Origin: Castanea sativa
Taxonomy: Eukaryota > Streptophyta > Magnoliopsida > Fagales > Fagaceae
NCBI RefSeq assembly: GCF_040712315.1
Contig: NC_134020.1
Span: 47,167,751 to 47,231,750, forward strand
Length of the DNA: 64,000 bases
Direction: 5' to 3'
A program made the translations under genes and the position numbers. The first letter of the stretch is position 1. The number at the start of each line of letters is the position of its first letter. Of the stretch, positions 12,101-22,570 are shown one piece after another. The notes under the pieces are model-generated. The model ran no database searches, was not told where the DNA came from, and saw nothing but the letters and a program-made list of their open reading frames with translations.

Positions 12101-12660
12101 AAAGGAGGTGCAAGTTAAAATTACTCAGACTATGAAAAACAACAAGGGCTAGTCTTACAATGATTAGTGCATAATAATCTTGGAAGTCCTTCCATAATGA
12201 GATTCATGCACGTTGAGTGTTGTCCTTAATAAATCTATCGTGTCATTGCCAGTAACTTGGCCTCCTATAAGAGGTGCTGTCATTATAGTGATTCTGGATA
12301 TGAACGATAGATGAATCCATGTGTTAATATGGAGTTACAAAAGTAATGACACGTTAATGAACTTATTCATTAGTGAATCTAATTAATGAAGTTGTTTATT
12401 AATGAATGTAACATATTTGTTACATGAATTGTTATTACAATAGAAAGGATTTTATGGCTGGTCATGTCCTTTCTAAATATTATAAATATTTTCAAGGTCA
12501 CACTTGCAAGGGATGTGAGAAGAGGAAGAAGGCTTTTATTAATCCTGACCAGCTGGGAAGAACATCCTAATTGCCTATGAAGTCCTTGAATAATATAATT
12601 TGGTATGTAAATTTCTCACATTTTATTGTTGATTTTTATTACATATGCACATTATATGAT
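8526..12660. other. AT-rich intergenic DNA without a recognised gene
   Basis: I see no credible coding sequence. It includes a (TA)n run at 9064-9106, a short T-rich insertion with an imperfect repeat at about 10275-10325 (AAATCACAGTCTTCAT versus AAATCAGTCTTCAT), an (AAG)n run at 10928-10948 and a (GA)n run at 11821-11846. The stretch 11900-12600 has a composition like decayed LTR sequence but gave no motif I could name. Confidence 0.6.
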
Positions 12661-12696
12661 TTTTTTTTTTGGTTAATAGGATAATGCATTAAACAA

Positions 12697-15600
12697 CTAA
12701 TGAGCCTCTAAACTAGAGGCAACAAACCGATCAAACAAAGTTCTAGGAATATCTAAACTTAGCAAAAAAACAACATCAAGTGGGGGATTCAAAAAAATAG
12801 TAAAGTCTTGGTCCATGAGTGCTCCCCTGTGAGCTAGTGCATCAACGCACTTATTTGCCTCCCTGTAGCAATGTTGGATTTGCACCATAGGAATCTCCTT
12901 AAGCCCTACTCTGCAATCAACAACCAGCACATCAATGCCATTGAATTTTTCCATATCCTTCTTCAAAAGATCAATTACCAACTTTGCATCAAGCTCAAAC
13001 ACAACCGCTGGAAGTTTAAGGGAGATACATAGTCGAATTCCATTTCTTAAAGCCCACAACTCCGCTGCAACACTAGTGGCACAACCTATTGATCTCACAT
13101 AGCCTTTCACCCACTCTCCTTCCTAATTACGAACCACCCCCTCCAACCAGGCCAGGATTGCCCATGGACAAACCATCAGAATTCACCTTAACCCAATTAA
13201 GAGATGGAGGCAGCCACCTTACTTGGATCTTTGCTTTTGTCTGCTTGTGTTTTTCAATGATGCCCAAGTAAGCCATCTCAGCAGCTTTGGCTAGTGCTTC
13301 AGCCTTTAAGTCTTTTTGTATGGTTGTCGTTCCAAAGATAGTGCTATTCCAGTGCAACCAAAGCACCCAGACCGCTATGAGAAACAAAATAGCCCAATCC
13401 AGATCAACAACATCACATCGTTGCATCGACCTATAGTTTAGTCTCAACCAATCCAAAATTTGGGTGCCATAAAAGATAGAAGCAGAAACAGGGGGAGAGA
13501 AGGAATTCTAGAAACTTTGTGCCTTGGGGCAATCCCTAAGACTATGGCTAATTGTTTCAGGGGCTGCATTACACATGCAGATCGGGGAGACATTCATACC
13601 TCTTTCAGCAAGGAGAGCACGCATAGGAATGCTTTAATGACAACATTGCCAAAGGAAACACTTAATTCTTGGAAGGCTTGGAATTTTCCATACCCACGCT
13701 CCACTAAAAGGCTAAATTGCTGACTTGCTTTCCTTTACATTAGCTATACGATATGCATCTTTAAGATGGAATTCTCCACTAGGAGAGGAGCTCCAAGACA
13801 GTCTATCTTCTCTTAGCATGGAATAGGGAATCAGAGTGGCTTTTATTTCCATAAGGATCTCTTTGGGAAAGGAGAAGGAGATCCCCTCCCAATTCCAGCC
13901 GAGGAAGCTAGAAATATCTCTCAATCTAACCTCATCTTCTCCTCTATTAAGCGGGCTAGAGATGCAGCTTCTAAGGATGCCCTTATTCAGCCATTTGTCA
14001 AACCATAATGATAGGCCACTATCTTTCCAAACAACCCACTTAGCACCTTTACTGACACTATCTTCACCTTTCTTAATGCTAGCCCAGGTGGATGAGCAGG
14101 AGGTGGTTTTGAGAAGGTTAATAGGTCTAATCCTCTACCCTCGGTATTTATGAGATAGCACACGAACCCATAATGCCGATTTTTCGGTTTTGAACCTCCA
14201 ATTCAACTTAGCCAACAAGGTTGTGTTCTTTGGTTTGGCTGCTTGAATACCTAGTCCGCCTGCCTCTTTGTCCCTCGTGATTTTTTCCCATCTAATAAGG
14301 TGAATCTTTCTCTTCCTATCCGATGAGCCCCACATAAAGTTCCTGTTCAATCTGTCCACACCTTTAAGGATTTTAGAAGGGAGAGCCACAAATTGCATCA
14401 TGTAGTTAGGAGTAGTGGATGTCAACGCTTGAGTGAATACAACTCTGCCCACAAAGGATAATAATTAGCCTTCCAACCAACCAATTTGCTCTGAATACGA
14501 TCAATAATAAACCCGAAATCTTGAGAAATTCCCTTATGTTTGATGGGAAGACCCAAATACTTCCCAAGGAATGGAGTAGATTGGAAACCCAGAACCTCAC
14601 AGAGTTCTTCCCTCTTGTTCTGATCCACATTAGGTGAAAAATAGACTCGAGACTTCTCATCACTAATTTTCTACCCCGATAATGCACAAAAGGAGTCAAG
14701 AACATCTCTTATTACAATGCAATTTTTCCGGTCTGCTTTGGCAAAAAGCATAAGGTCGTCCGCAAAAAATAAGTGTGAAAAGGCAGGTCCTCCTTGGGAA
14801 GACTTAACTGGATTCCAAAGCTTCTCATGACATTTATTTTCAATAAGTGCTCCCAATACCTCCATGAAAAGAATAAAAAGATACGAGAAAAAGGGTCTCC
14901 TTGACGAATTCCTCGAGAAGGATTGAAAGGCTCTAATGCACCCCCATTGAACAAAATAGAAATGAAGGATGAGGATATGCAACTCATGATTAGAGATATC
15001 AATTTGGTGGGCACTCAAAAAAGCTTAAGTGTGTCTCTAATAAAACTCCATTCTAATCACTCATAAGCCTTCTCCAGGTCCAATTTAATTGCCATTACCG
15101 CCCCCCCCCCCTTCTTTTCTTTTTGGCCATAGAGTGAATAATTTCTTGAATGATGATTGCATTGTCCAAACCCTTCCTCCTTGGAACAAAGGCTGATTGA
15201 TAGGGAGAGATAAGCTTAGACAGATGCAGCCAACAATAATCTTCGTCACCACCTTATACATCGTGATACACAAGCTGATTGGGCGATAGTTGTTCAAGGT
15301 TTCTGGACTCTTGCACTTAGGAATAAGCGTAATGAGGGTCTTGTTTAGGTATTCCAGAATTTTTCCAGTAGTAAAAATAGATTTTACCTCCTTTTTCACA
15401 GACTCCCCAACAACCAACCAAAACCATTGAAAAAACCCCTTGTGGAGACCATCCGGACCAAGAGCTTTGAAAAGTTTTAGCCCCCATATACCAGCTGTGA
15501 TTTCCTCATCAGTAACAACTATGTCAATAGAAGTCGCTTCTTCCTCATTTAAATAAGAGTGCCAAAATGGAGGATTCCATTCGGCTAGTGAGGCTGAACA

Positions 15601-16814
15601 AAGGTCTGAAGTAAATAGCTCCATAAATCCCTTCCTAATGAATTCTGCAACCTCTCTATCTCCATGCAACCAATTCCCTACTCTATCCTTCATACATAAA
15701 TACGATTTCTTCTTCTTCGAACCAGCTCTGATGTATGGTAAAAGGCAGAGTTACGATCACCCTCAACAAGCCAAAGGATTCTAGCCTTCATTGCCCAAAA
15801 CTCCTCCTCTAACTTTGTCACTTCTACATACTCTATCTGCAACTTCCTTTCTAAATCCACCAAGAATTCATTAGGCCGAAAGGATAGGTTTTCCTGGATT
15901 CCTTTAAGCAGTGCCAAAATTCTCCTTTTCCTATGAAACAAGTTCCCAAATTCAGTCTTAGTCCAAGCATTGGCCTTTGCAGTAAAAGAAGAAAGAGCTT
16001 GCATTAGAGTAGGTTGGCTGGACCAAGCATCTCTTACCACTCCCAGGAAAGAAGGGTGGTAAAGCCACATGGGTTGAAATCTAAAAGGCTTCGGGAATTG
16101 GACAGTCCGATTATTATCCATACGCAACTTGACAGGGCAATGGTCCGATTCAGTCATTTCTAGATGGAAAACTACTGCTTCAGGATAAAGAGAATTCCAC
16201 TCGGAGTTGACAAAAACCCTATCTATTCTCTCTTGGATTAGCCGAGACAGTGGCCTACGATTTGACCAGGTGTATCTAGGCCCAGAAAAGCCAATATCAA
16301 TCATATTGCAGTTATCCAGGCATTCTTGGAACCGCAGAGCTTTGCCTAAGTTAACTGGTTTCCCACCAAACTTTTCATCCCCCATTGGAACTTCATTAAA
16401 ATCTCCTGCAATAACCCAATGCAAGGAGTGTAATTCAGCTACAAAATTGAGGTTTTCCCAAAGGAGACATCGCTCCGCAAATCTAGGGCTGCCATAAATC
16501 GTTGATAAAAGCTAGAGAGGCTTGCTTGAGGAGGATACTGTTGCATGAATCTCTTGTTCAGTTAAAGATAGTTCAACCACCTCCACCTGACTAGAGTCCC
16601 AAAGTAACCACAGGCCACCCGAGAGGCCAATCGAGTTAGCAATAATCACCCCATCCATAGGGAGCCTATCAACAATCCTTCTAGCTCTATCACCACACAC
16701 TTTGGTTTCCATAATGATCAAGATAGCAGGGATATGAACACGAACCATATCTTTAATATTATTACAAAAATTTGGGCTTAGAGCACCCCGACAATTCCAA
16801 ATTAACATATTCAT
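12697..16814 (-). pseudogene. LINE ORF2 (endonuclease-RT-RNase H), frameshifted
   Basis: It starts MNMLIWNCRGA near 16814, the standard start of plant LINE endonuclease domains. Endonuclease signatures follow: IIMETKV, then GDFNE (about 16405) and SDHCP (about 16145). The reverse transcriptase has LITLIPK and NNYRPISL, then RGIRQGDP and the catalytic FFADDLML (about 14770). Next come LGLPIKHK and GGLGIQ. An RNase H-like end (RVT_3) holds NSDGLSMGNPG and AAELWALRNG. Domains lie in at least six pieces in different frames, at 16512-16814, 15690-16424, 15085-15693, 14671-15018, 14135-14628 and 12697-13924. It is non-functional unless several frame breaks are sequencing errors. Confidence 0.9.
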
Positions 16815-16848
16815 AATTAACACAAAGAATGGGAATTTAAACAGCAAA

Positions 16849-17397
16849 TTAATTGGAAGGATTGAGAAGCTCACCTCCCTGTTCAACTTGCATATCTGTC
16901 TCTGAATGAGACCCGTCTTCTGCCAGAGGATAATCCTCTTCTTCAAGCCATGTTCGCTTTGACCGAAGTGAAGGATCAATCCTCTTAAGCTCAAGCTTGG
17001 TTATTCTCTGGACCTCCTTCTCCATAGCTGAACCCAAGTGACATTCCTCCCATGAAGAGTAGTTTGAAATTTCCTCCAATGGCTTCCTTTCAATCCCTTG
17101 GCAATGGACCATCTGACCCATTCCTTCGGCTCTTTCCATATCCGGTGCCAGGTCTAAGGCCATCTTTGATCCTTCAAAGCAAGTGCCTTCTCTTCGATCT
17201 TCAGCATTAGCCAAGATCGGTTTCTCCATCGGCGCTGAGATTGCTTCCTTGGAGCTCCCAGCACAAAATCCCTTAAACTCCATTCCTATTTTGGACATGT
17301 CAGCTGGATTAGAACCAAATTTGATGGATGAGCTTAACCCAAATGGGTTCAACTCTCCACTCTGAGGAAGCCTTTTGTCCAATAGCTTTTGGTCCAT
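16849..17397 (-). pseudogene. LINE ORF1 C-terminal remnant
   Basis: An open frame of about 180 codons lies just upstream of ORF2 on the same strand, the position of the gag-like ORF1 in plant LINEs. It is rich in Glu, Ser and Lys, with KLELKRIDPSLRSKRTWL near the end. No zinc knuckle is visible, and the N-terminal part of ORF1 is missing. Identity rests mainly on position. Confidence 0.55.
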
Positions 17398-17410
17398 CAG
17401 TCTCTGCCTG

Positions 17411-18289
17411 GCATATGATATAATTGTTAATTGTTAATTGATAGATGTATTATATTTGTCTCTTGAATTATTACTTTTAAGTATAATTCCTACAGTTTTG
17501 AGGTGGCTCACCACTAAAATGGTTGAACCACTCTAGAATTTGACAAGAATTATATAATAATCAAAGTCCTGTAAAACAGAAGCATGTAATCCAATGAGAG
17601 AGAGACTGATAATACTTTCATAGGAAATACACACATTTATTACCAGACAATCATTTTGATGGAGTTGATTATCAGGGTATCGGTCCTTAAAATAGATGTT
17701 ATTTCTAATGATCTCCGGATAAAGAAGTCTTCTCAACCTTCCAGGATATGCCTCATAGGAGCAACCAGGTTCACTCTTTTGCTTATGAATTGGAGTATCA
17801 CTTGCGACTGATTGATGGATGAAATACATATTTTGAGAAGGCTCAGTAGAGCACTTAAATGATTGTTTGCCCAAACTCTTCTAGCTCTTTAGGGAGTAAG
17901 AAACCTTTCCCACACTTCAGCACCATCAAAAGAGGGAAGTAGCTTACAACTGAAACCTCAATGTGACTGCCCTGATTCAAAATAATAATAATAATAATCT
18001 GAGAATAACCCACAAGGTAAAGTCTACATATCAGCATGTTTGAACTTACAAGACTAACCCACAATTCTGCACTGTCAAGCTTGGCCAATTTCTAGCAATC
18101 GAATCCTCGACAAAGATGAATCCTTAATTGATAGCAGAAAATCCCTCAACTACAAATATTTTACAGAAAATAATTAATAATGCTCATCGAGAGCAACAAG
18201 AGTGCAGATTTTTGCAATTTTCTTCTTTCCATTTGATTTTACAACAACACTGGGATTGCAAGCATCTATTGCATTCACCTATGGAAAAT
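17411..18289. other. Unassigned interval with two minus-strand frames
   Basis: Minus-strand open frames at 17855-18088 and 17533-17874 overlap in different frames and could be one broken coding sequence, for example KCGKGFLLPKELEEFGQ running into GKQSFKCSTEPSQ. I recognise no family. They could be fragments of a captured gene, an old element, or chance. Confidence 0.3.
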
Positions 18290-18570
18290 TGTAATAAATA
18301 CTATAAAGGGAGACTAAAAAGAGTGTGGATTTTACCATTTCATAATTGAACAAAAATGATGAGCACACAATCAGTTGCACCTATCTTCTTGTCTGCTAGC
18401 ACTAGCAGTGCGACAATTTGTCCTCACCAACAAAGTCCAATAAAATGGCCCTTGCCACTGATTAAAAATAGAGAAATGCAAGCATATTGCCAATGAATTT
18501 ACGAAGAAAATATAAATATACAGCTACAAACAAACAAGATTTTGTAGGGCGAGAAAGATGGTGACTTTTA
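18290..18570 (-). repeat. Relic duplicate of the TNL-B 3' flank
   Basis: Segments here recur in order in 21300-21840. ATTGAACAAAAATGA is at about 18347 and 21357, GCCAATGAATTTA at about 18490 and 21749, and TACAGCTACAAACAAACA at about 18520 and 21789. The match is patchy and older than the 1-4735 duplication. It suggests an earlier duplication of the sequence just downstream of the TNL coding region. Confidence 0.7.
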
Positions 18571-18574
18571 CACA

Positions 18575-18784
18575 ATGGGCTCCCCCATTAGGACTGAACT
18601 TGTTAGAAGAAAAATTACTGTCAATTCAGGATGTGTAATGTGTGAAGAAGGAGAAGAAATATTGGACCATTTATTTATCAAATGTCCATTTGCAAGGGCA
18701 TTGTGGTTTGCTTCACCCTTGAATATCAGAGCAGACTCAATTCCATCTGTACATCAATGGCTGAAGATGATCTTAGAGGATTGA
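18575..18784 (+). pseudogene. LINE zinc-finger (zf-RVT) fragment
   Basis: The plus-strand frame has the Cys/His pattern of the domain between reverse transcriptase and RNase H in plant LINEs: CVMCEEGEEILDHLFIKC, then ALWF. It is only about 70 codons. It ends abruptly where a probable LTR begins at 18785, so the LINE was already fragmentary or was cut by that insertion. Confidence 0.75.
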
Positions 18785-21054
18785 TGTAATACCCCGCATA
18801 TCTTTATTTGAGGTTATTACATTTTTTTTCTTTTATATATAATTGATGGGTCATAAGTACTTTTTCTTAGTAACTGCAGCCCACTATCCCACTAAGCTCA
18901 CATCTCAGATGTATTAATTACAAGGTAGAGCGAGAGATAAATCAGAGTTTTCATAGAAAGAGTTTGATTACTAAGAATGCTAAGAGGTGTATTTTTCCCT
19001 TGGAGATTAGAACAAACACAATTGAAGAGGCAAACACAATTGAATAGTTCCAAGTATGATTTTCCATTTGTAACAAAGAAATAAAGGGTTAAAATTTTAT
19101 CTTGGGAATGTTAGTGATGTTTTGATTTTTCAAAAGCAATATTTTCCAAGAATTGTTGTTTACACTATTACATTAGTTGCCCACTGTGTGTTCTAGAACA
19201 AAAATCATGTTTTAAATCTTAATTCTTTGGCTTTTACGTTTTCATTGGGAGATATATATATTAAATCCTAGATTGCCCACTGCCACTGCCCACTGTGTGT
19301 ATTCTTGAACAGAGTCATGGAATTGTGGGTATATATATTAGGTGGCTTTTACGTTTTCATTGTGGTTAAATATATTAGGTGGCTTTTACGTTTTCTTTGG
19401 GGTTCTATATATTAACTTAAGTCCTAGGTTGCCCACTGTGCGTATATTTTATAACAAAGTCATGGTTATAGAGCCTAATTCATGTTTAAGGTTTTACTTT
19501 TTCATTTACGACATATATTAAATCCTAAGTTTTGACTACTACCTCTAAGTTTTGATAAATTCAAGGAAACATATTTTTGGGTAGAGATGTTTTACATCAG
19601 TGTTATTATTTAGTTCAGCAAAGTATAATCTTAGTGAGTCAATTTGGATAATTCAATAAGCTTTATATTTTGTAGAGGATATTAAGTAATTTCCATGGTT
19701 GATTATAGGTCCTATTTAAGAGTATTTTGAGACGATTTGGAGGGTGTTTCGGCTAGACTTTCAAAGTGATTCAAGTGCAGTAAGTAATTATGCATAATAT
19801 GCACAAAGTTTTGTCAATAGTTTCCTCGACTCTAAAGGTTTTCAAAGCTCACATTTTTAAGCATAAGTTTTCTAAAGTTTATCAAAAGCAATTTTTTACA
19901 TCATTGAAAGAGAAACTTCGACTTTTAAATAATGTTTTAAAGAGAAACTTCGAATTTTAAATCATGTTTTGAACGTCTGAATCTCATTTAAAAGATGATT
20001 TCTAAACTGAACTATTTTCTAAAAAGAATTGAGTTTTAATGTAAGTTTTCTTTAAAAAAAAATTCTTGTTCTTTAAACTTGTTTAAATCCAAGTGATTTT
20101 AAAGTCATATTCCTATTTTCCAAATGGTATTTAAAATGTTTTCTTTAGCAAATTAAATTTTCAAATTTACTCAAGAATTGTAAAATACTTATATAAACCC
20201 CGCAGTTCCTATTTATTCCTTAATAGAGTCAAGCATCCTTTGATTTATGTTTCAATTCAATATTGTGATATTCGATATGCCTCTATATATGGAAAATTGT
20301 TAATATTAAGAAAATTATTCTATTTTGTATAAACTTTACTTTTGTGATATGTGACTCAAAATAAGTGTGTTTAGAATTGATCAAATATATGTGTAAGCCC
20401 ACTCACAAGGTTTGTATGTGAGAATAAGTGTTGATCCCTCACCAACAAGGGTTAGATGTTGGTATCCGCTCACAGGATTGTATGTGAGAATATGTGATAT
20501 GTGTGTATATGTGACACTGTGCTCTGATAAATTATTTACATGTGTTTTCGAATGATTTTAAGATTTGATTACATATGTATCAAGTGGTTCATTATATGTT
20601 TTGGAAAAATTATATTTGATATCATTGAATGAGTTTGTGAAATCAAAATACTTGTGCTCTCTTGACTCTATTTTATTGTGTATTGTGTATAATTGCTTAA
20701 TAGATTTGTGGCTCACCCCATCAATTACAATTTTTAGATTAAAGTTTAGTTAGAAAATAGAACTTTGGATCACTTCGTAAGGTGCAAGGTAGAGCATGGG
20801 AGTTTTTAGGCGACATCAATAATGCTTGAAGTCTTAAAGGATTTTTTTTAGTTATTTTTATTTGGCTTTTGGTTTTACAGTTTTTGGAGATTAATTCTAA
20901 ATTGTGGATTTTAGATTTTGAAAGAGGTTTATTAAGAGCATTATTTATTTGGAGTTTTATTTAAATTTGAAATTAATTATGTTTATTAAGTTATGTAAAA
21001 TTAATATGTTAGTCATGTATCTAAATTCATGTTACACAGATTTGAGTCGTGACA
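18785..21054 (+). mobile_element. Probable large solo LTR (gypsy-like), 2.27 kb
   Basis: It begins TGTAATACCCCGCATATC and ends GAGTCGTGACA, so it has TG...CA ends with the TGTAATACCCC start common to large plant Ty3-type LTRs. No coding sequence lies inside. It holds imperfect internal repeats (GGCTTTTACGTTTTC three times and GCCCACTGTG three times at 19180-19480, CTCACAAGG/CTCACAGG near 20400-20480). Flanking pentamers ATTGA and ATTAC agree only in part, so the ends or a perfect target duplication are not proved. Confidence 0.55.
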
Positions 21055-21898
21055 ATTACAAAGCTTAGCTAATCATGTTCACGGAATGTCACTTGTACAG
21101 GAAAGTAGTGCTATCCTCTAGACAATATGGATAAACAGATATCCATCAACGATGCTACAGTGAGAAGGTTCCTAATAGAATGGCCACAACCAACAGAACA
21201 GGGGGAACAGAGCAGATAGGTTCACAATAGATGTTTGAAAAATCAGTATAGTATAATATGTTATCACTTATCAGAGTTGGAAAGGAAAGTTTGTAGTAAA
21301 TAATATAAATAAATAGATAAAGGAGCAACAAGAGTGCCGAATTTACCCTCCAACACAATTGAACAAAAATGACTACCATACAATCAGCAATACATGCTTT
21401 CCTCGTTTCCCGTCAGCAAGCAATGTGAGCGTGACACAGTTTTTTCTTTCCAACAAAACCCAAAACTTCCTCGTACCCAATATAAGGCAACTAGCAGAAA
21501 TAGGAATCACAAATTACTTAGGGTTTTACCAAGCATATGTCTTACATTAGGAAACTTCTTAGGGAAAACATTAGTAAATCACTTTCGGAAACTTTTTATG
21601 GAAAAATGAAAAATATAATTAGCTTTTTTAATTTCCCATAAAATATTTCTTAAAATAGATGATTATGGGCATAGATTATCCGAACCTAATTACTTAAACT
21701 CATATGACCCTCGTCATTGACTAAAAAGAAAAACATATGCAAGCAAAAGCCAATGAATTTAAAAAAAAAATAAATAAATTATTAAAAATACAGCTACAAA
21801 CAAACACAATCCGTAAGAGAGAGAAATATGGTGACTTACAAAAGATCAAAGATAGAAGGCTTATCAACCTTGTAGAGTCATCAATCTTACCATTGTCA
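21055..21898. other. TNL-B 3' flank and likely 3' UTR
   Basis: This lies directly downstream of the TNL-B stop. A donor-like GTAAGATT on the minus strand at about 21889 could start a 3' UTR intron. A sequence similar to 18290-18570 is included. No other gene seen. Confidence 0.5.
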
Positions 21899-22570
21899 CT
21901 AGGATTCCTTTCCCTCACAATTAGAGTCACCCTGTCCTTGTGTGCATAAACTCCCAATCCGCTTTGGCTGTGCGTCATCTACTTCATTAGAGGTACCTTC
22001 TCCACTAGGTCCTGCCCCATCTCCATCAAAATCATCACAATTTTGCTTAATTTTGGTATCTTTTGCTGAATCGTCTAAATTATCCTCAAAAGGAGTGATG
22101 CTGCAGCTGCTAGACCCAGGTATGTTTTGTTTAAGATCATCAATGTCTTTCTCGTATACCAAATGGGCTCCACATTTTGCCACCTCCAAGCCTGGACCCA
22201 TTGTGCTTATTCTAATATCAATCTGACTCAATTCCTTGTCCCTTTTCCTTTTGAAAGGAAAATATTTTATCCAAAGGTGATATGAATCAATCTTACCAAA
22301 TTGTTCGGAAAGACTAACGCCAAAGTCATCTAAAATTTTAGATCCATTGACATAACAGATTAGATCAATCCAATGTGTAGGTCTATAAAATTCCGAAGGA
22401 GGTTGGCAAAGTGAAAGATGGGGGCGAATTACAAAAACAACACAAACAGCAATTCCCATAAAATCTGAAGACCCATGCAATTTCATTGAATCCCTCTCGC
22501 TTTGATGGCTAAACCATTTGGGAATTTCACTTCCAGGTATAAGAAAATTTTGGTAATCTAAATCAGGTCT
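21899..22570 (-). CDS. TNL-B exon 5: C-JID region and acidic tail
   Basis: Residues about 932-1154. It opens RPDLDYQNFLIPGSEIPKWF, the signature of the post-LRR C-JID domain of TNLs, which helps bind effectors in known resistosomes. The final 80 residues are rich in Asp, Ser and Gly (DDFDGDGAGPSGEG) and look disordered. The acceptor is TTTCAG before 22570; the stop TAG is at 21899-21901. Confidence 0.88.
   Translation of the reverse strand, partial: RPDLDYQNFLIPGSEIPKWFSHQSERDSMKLHGSSDFMGIAVCVVFVIRPHLSLCQPPSEFYRPTHWIDLICYVNGSKILDDFGVSLSEQFGKIDSYHLWIKYFPFKRKRDKELSQIDIRISTMGPGLEVAKCGAHLVYEKDIDDLKQNIPGSSSCSITPFEDNLDDSAKDTKIKQNCDDFDGDGAGPSGEGTSNEVDDAQPKRIGSLCTQGQGDSNCEGKES

Larger units (their letters stand above)
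12661..17410 (-). mobile_element. LINE (non-LTR) retrotransposon, nearly complete but decayed
   Basis: Minus-oriented L1-type plant LINE. The 3' end is at 12661, where the minus strand ends TTAACC followed by a run of A. Reading upstream are an RNase H-like domain, a reverse transcriptase, an apurinic endonuclease and the tail of ORF1. The 5' end is near 17410 and probably truncated, because only the end of ORF1 is present. Frames are repeatedly broken. Possible short target repeats around ATATGAT occur on both flanks but are too short to trust. Confidence 0.9.
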
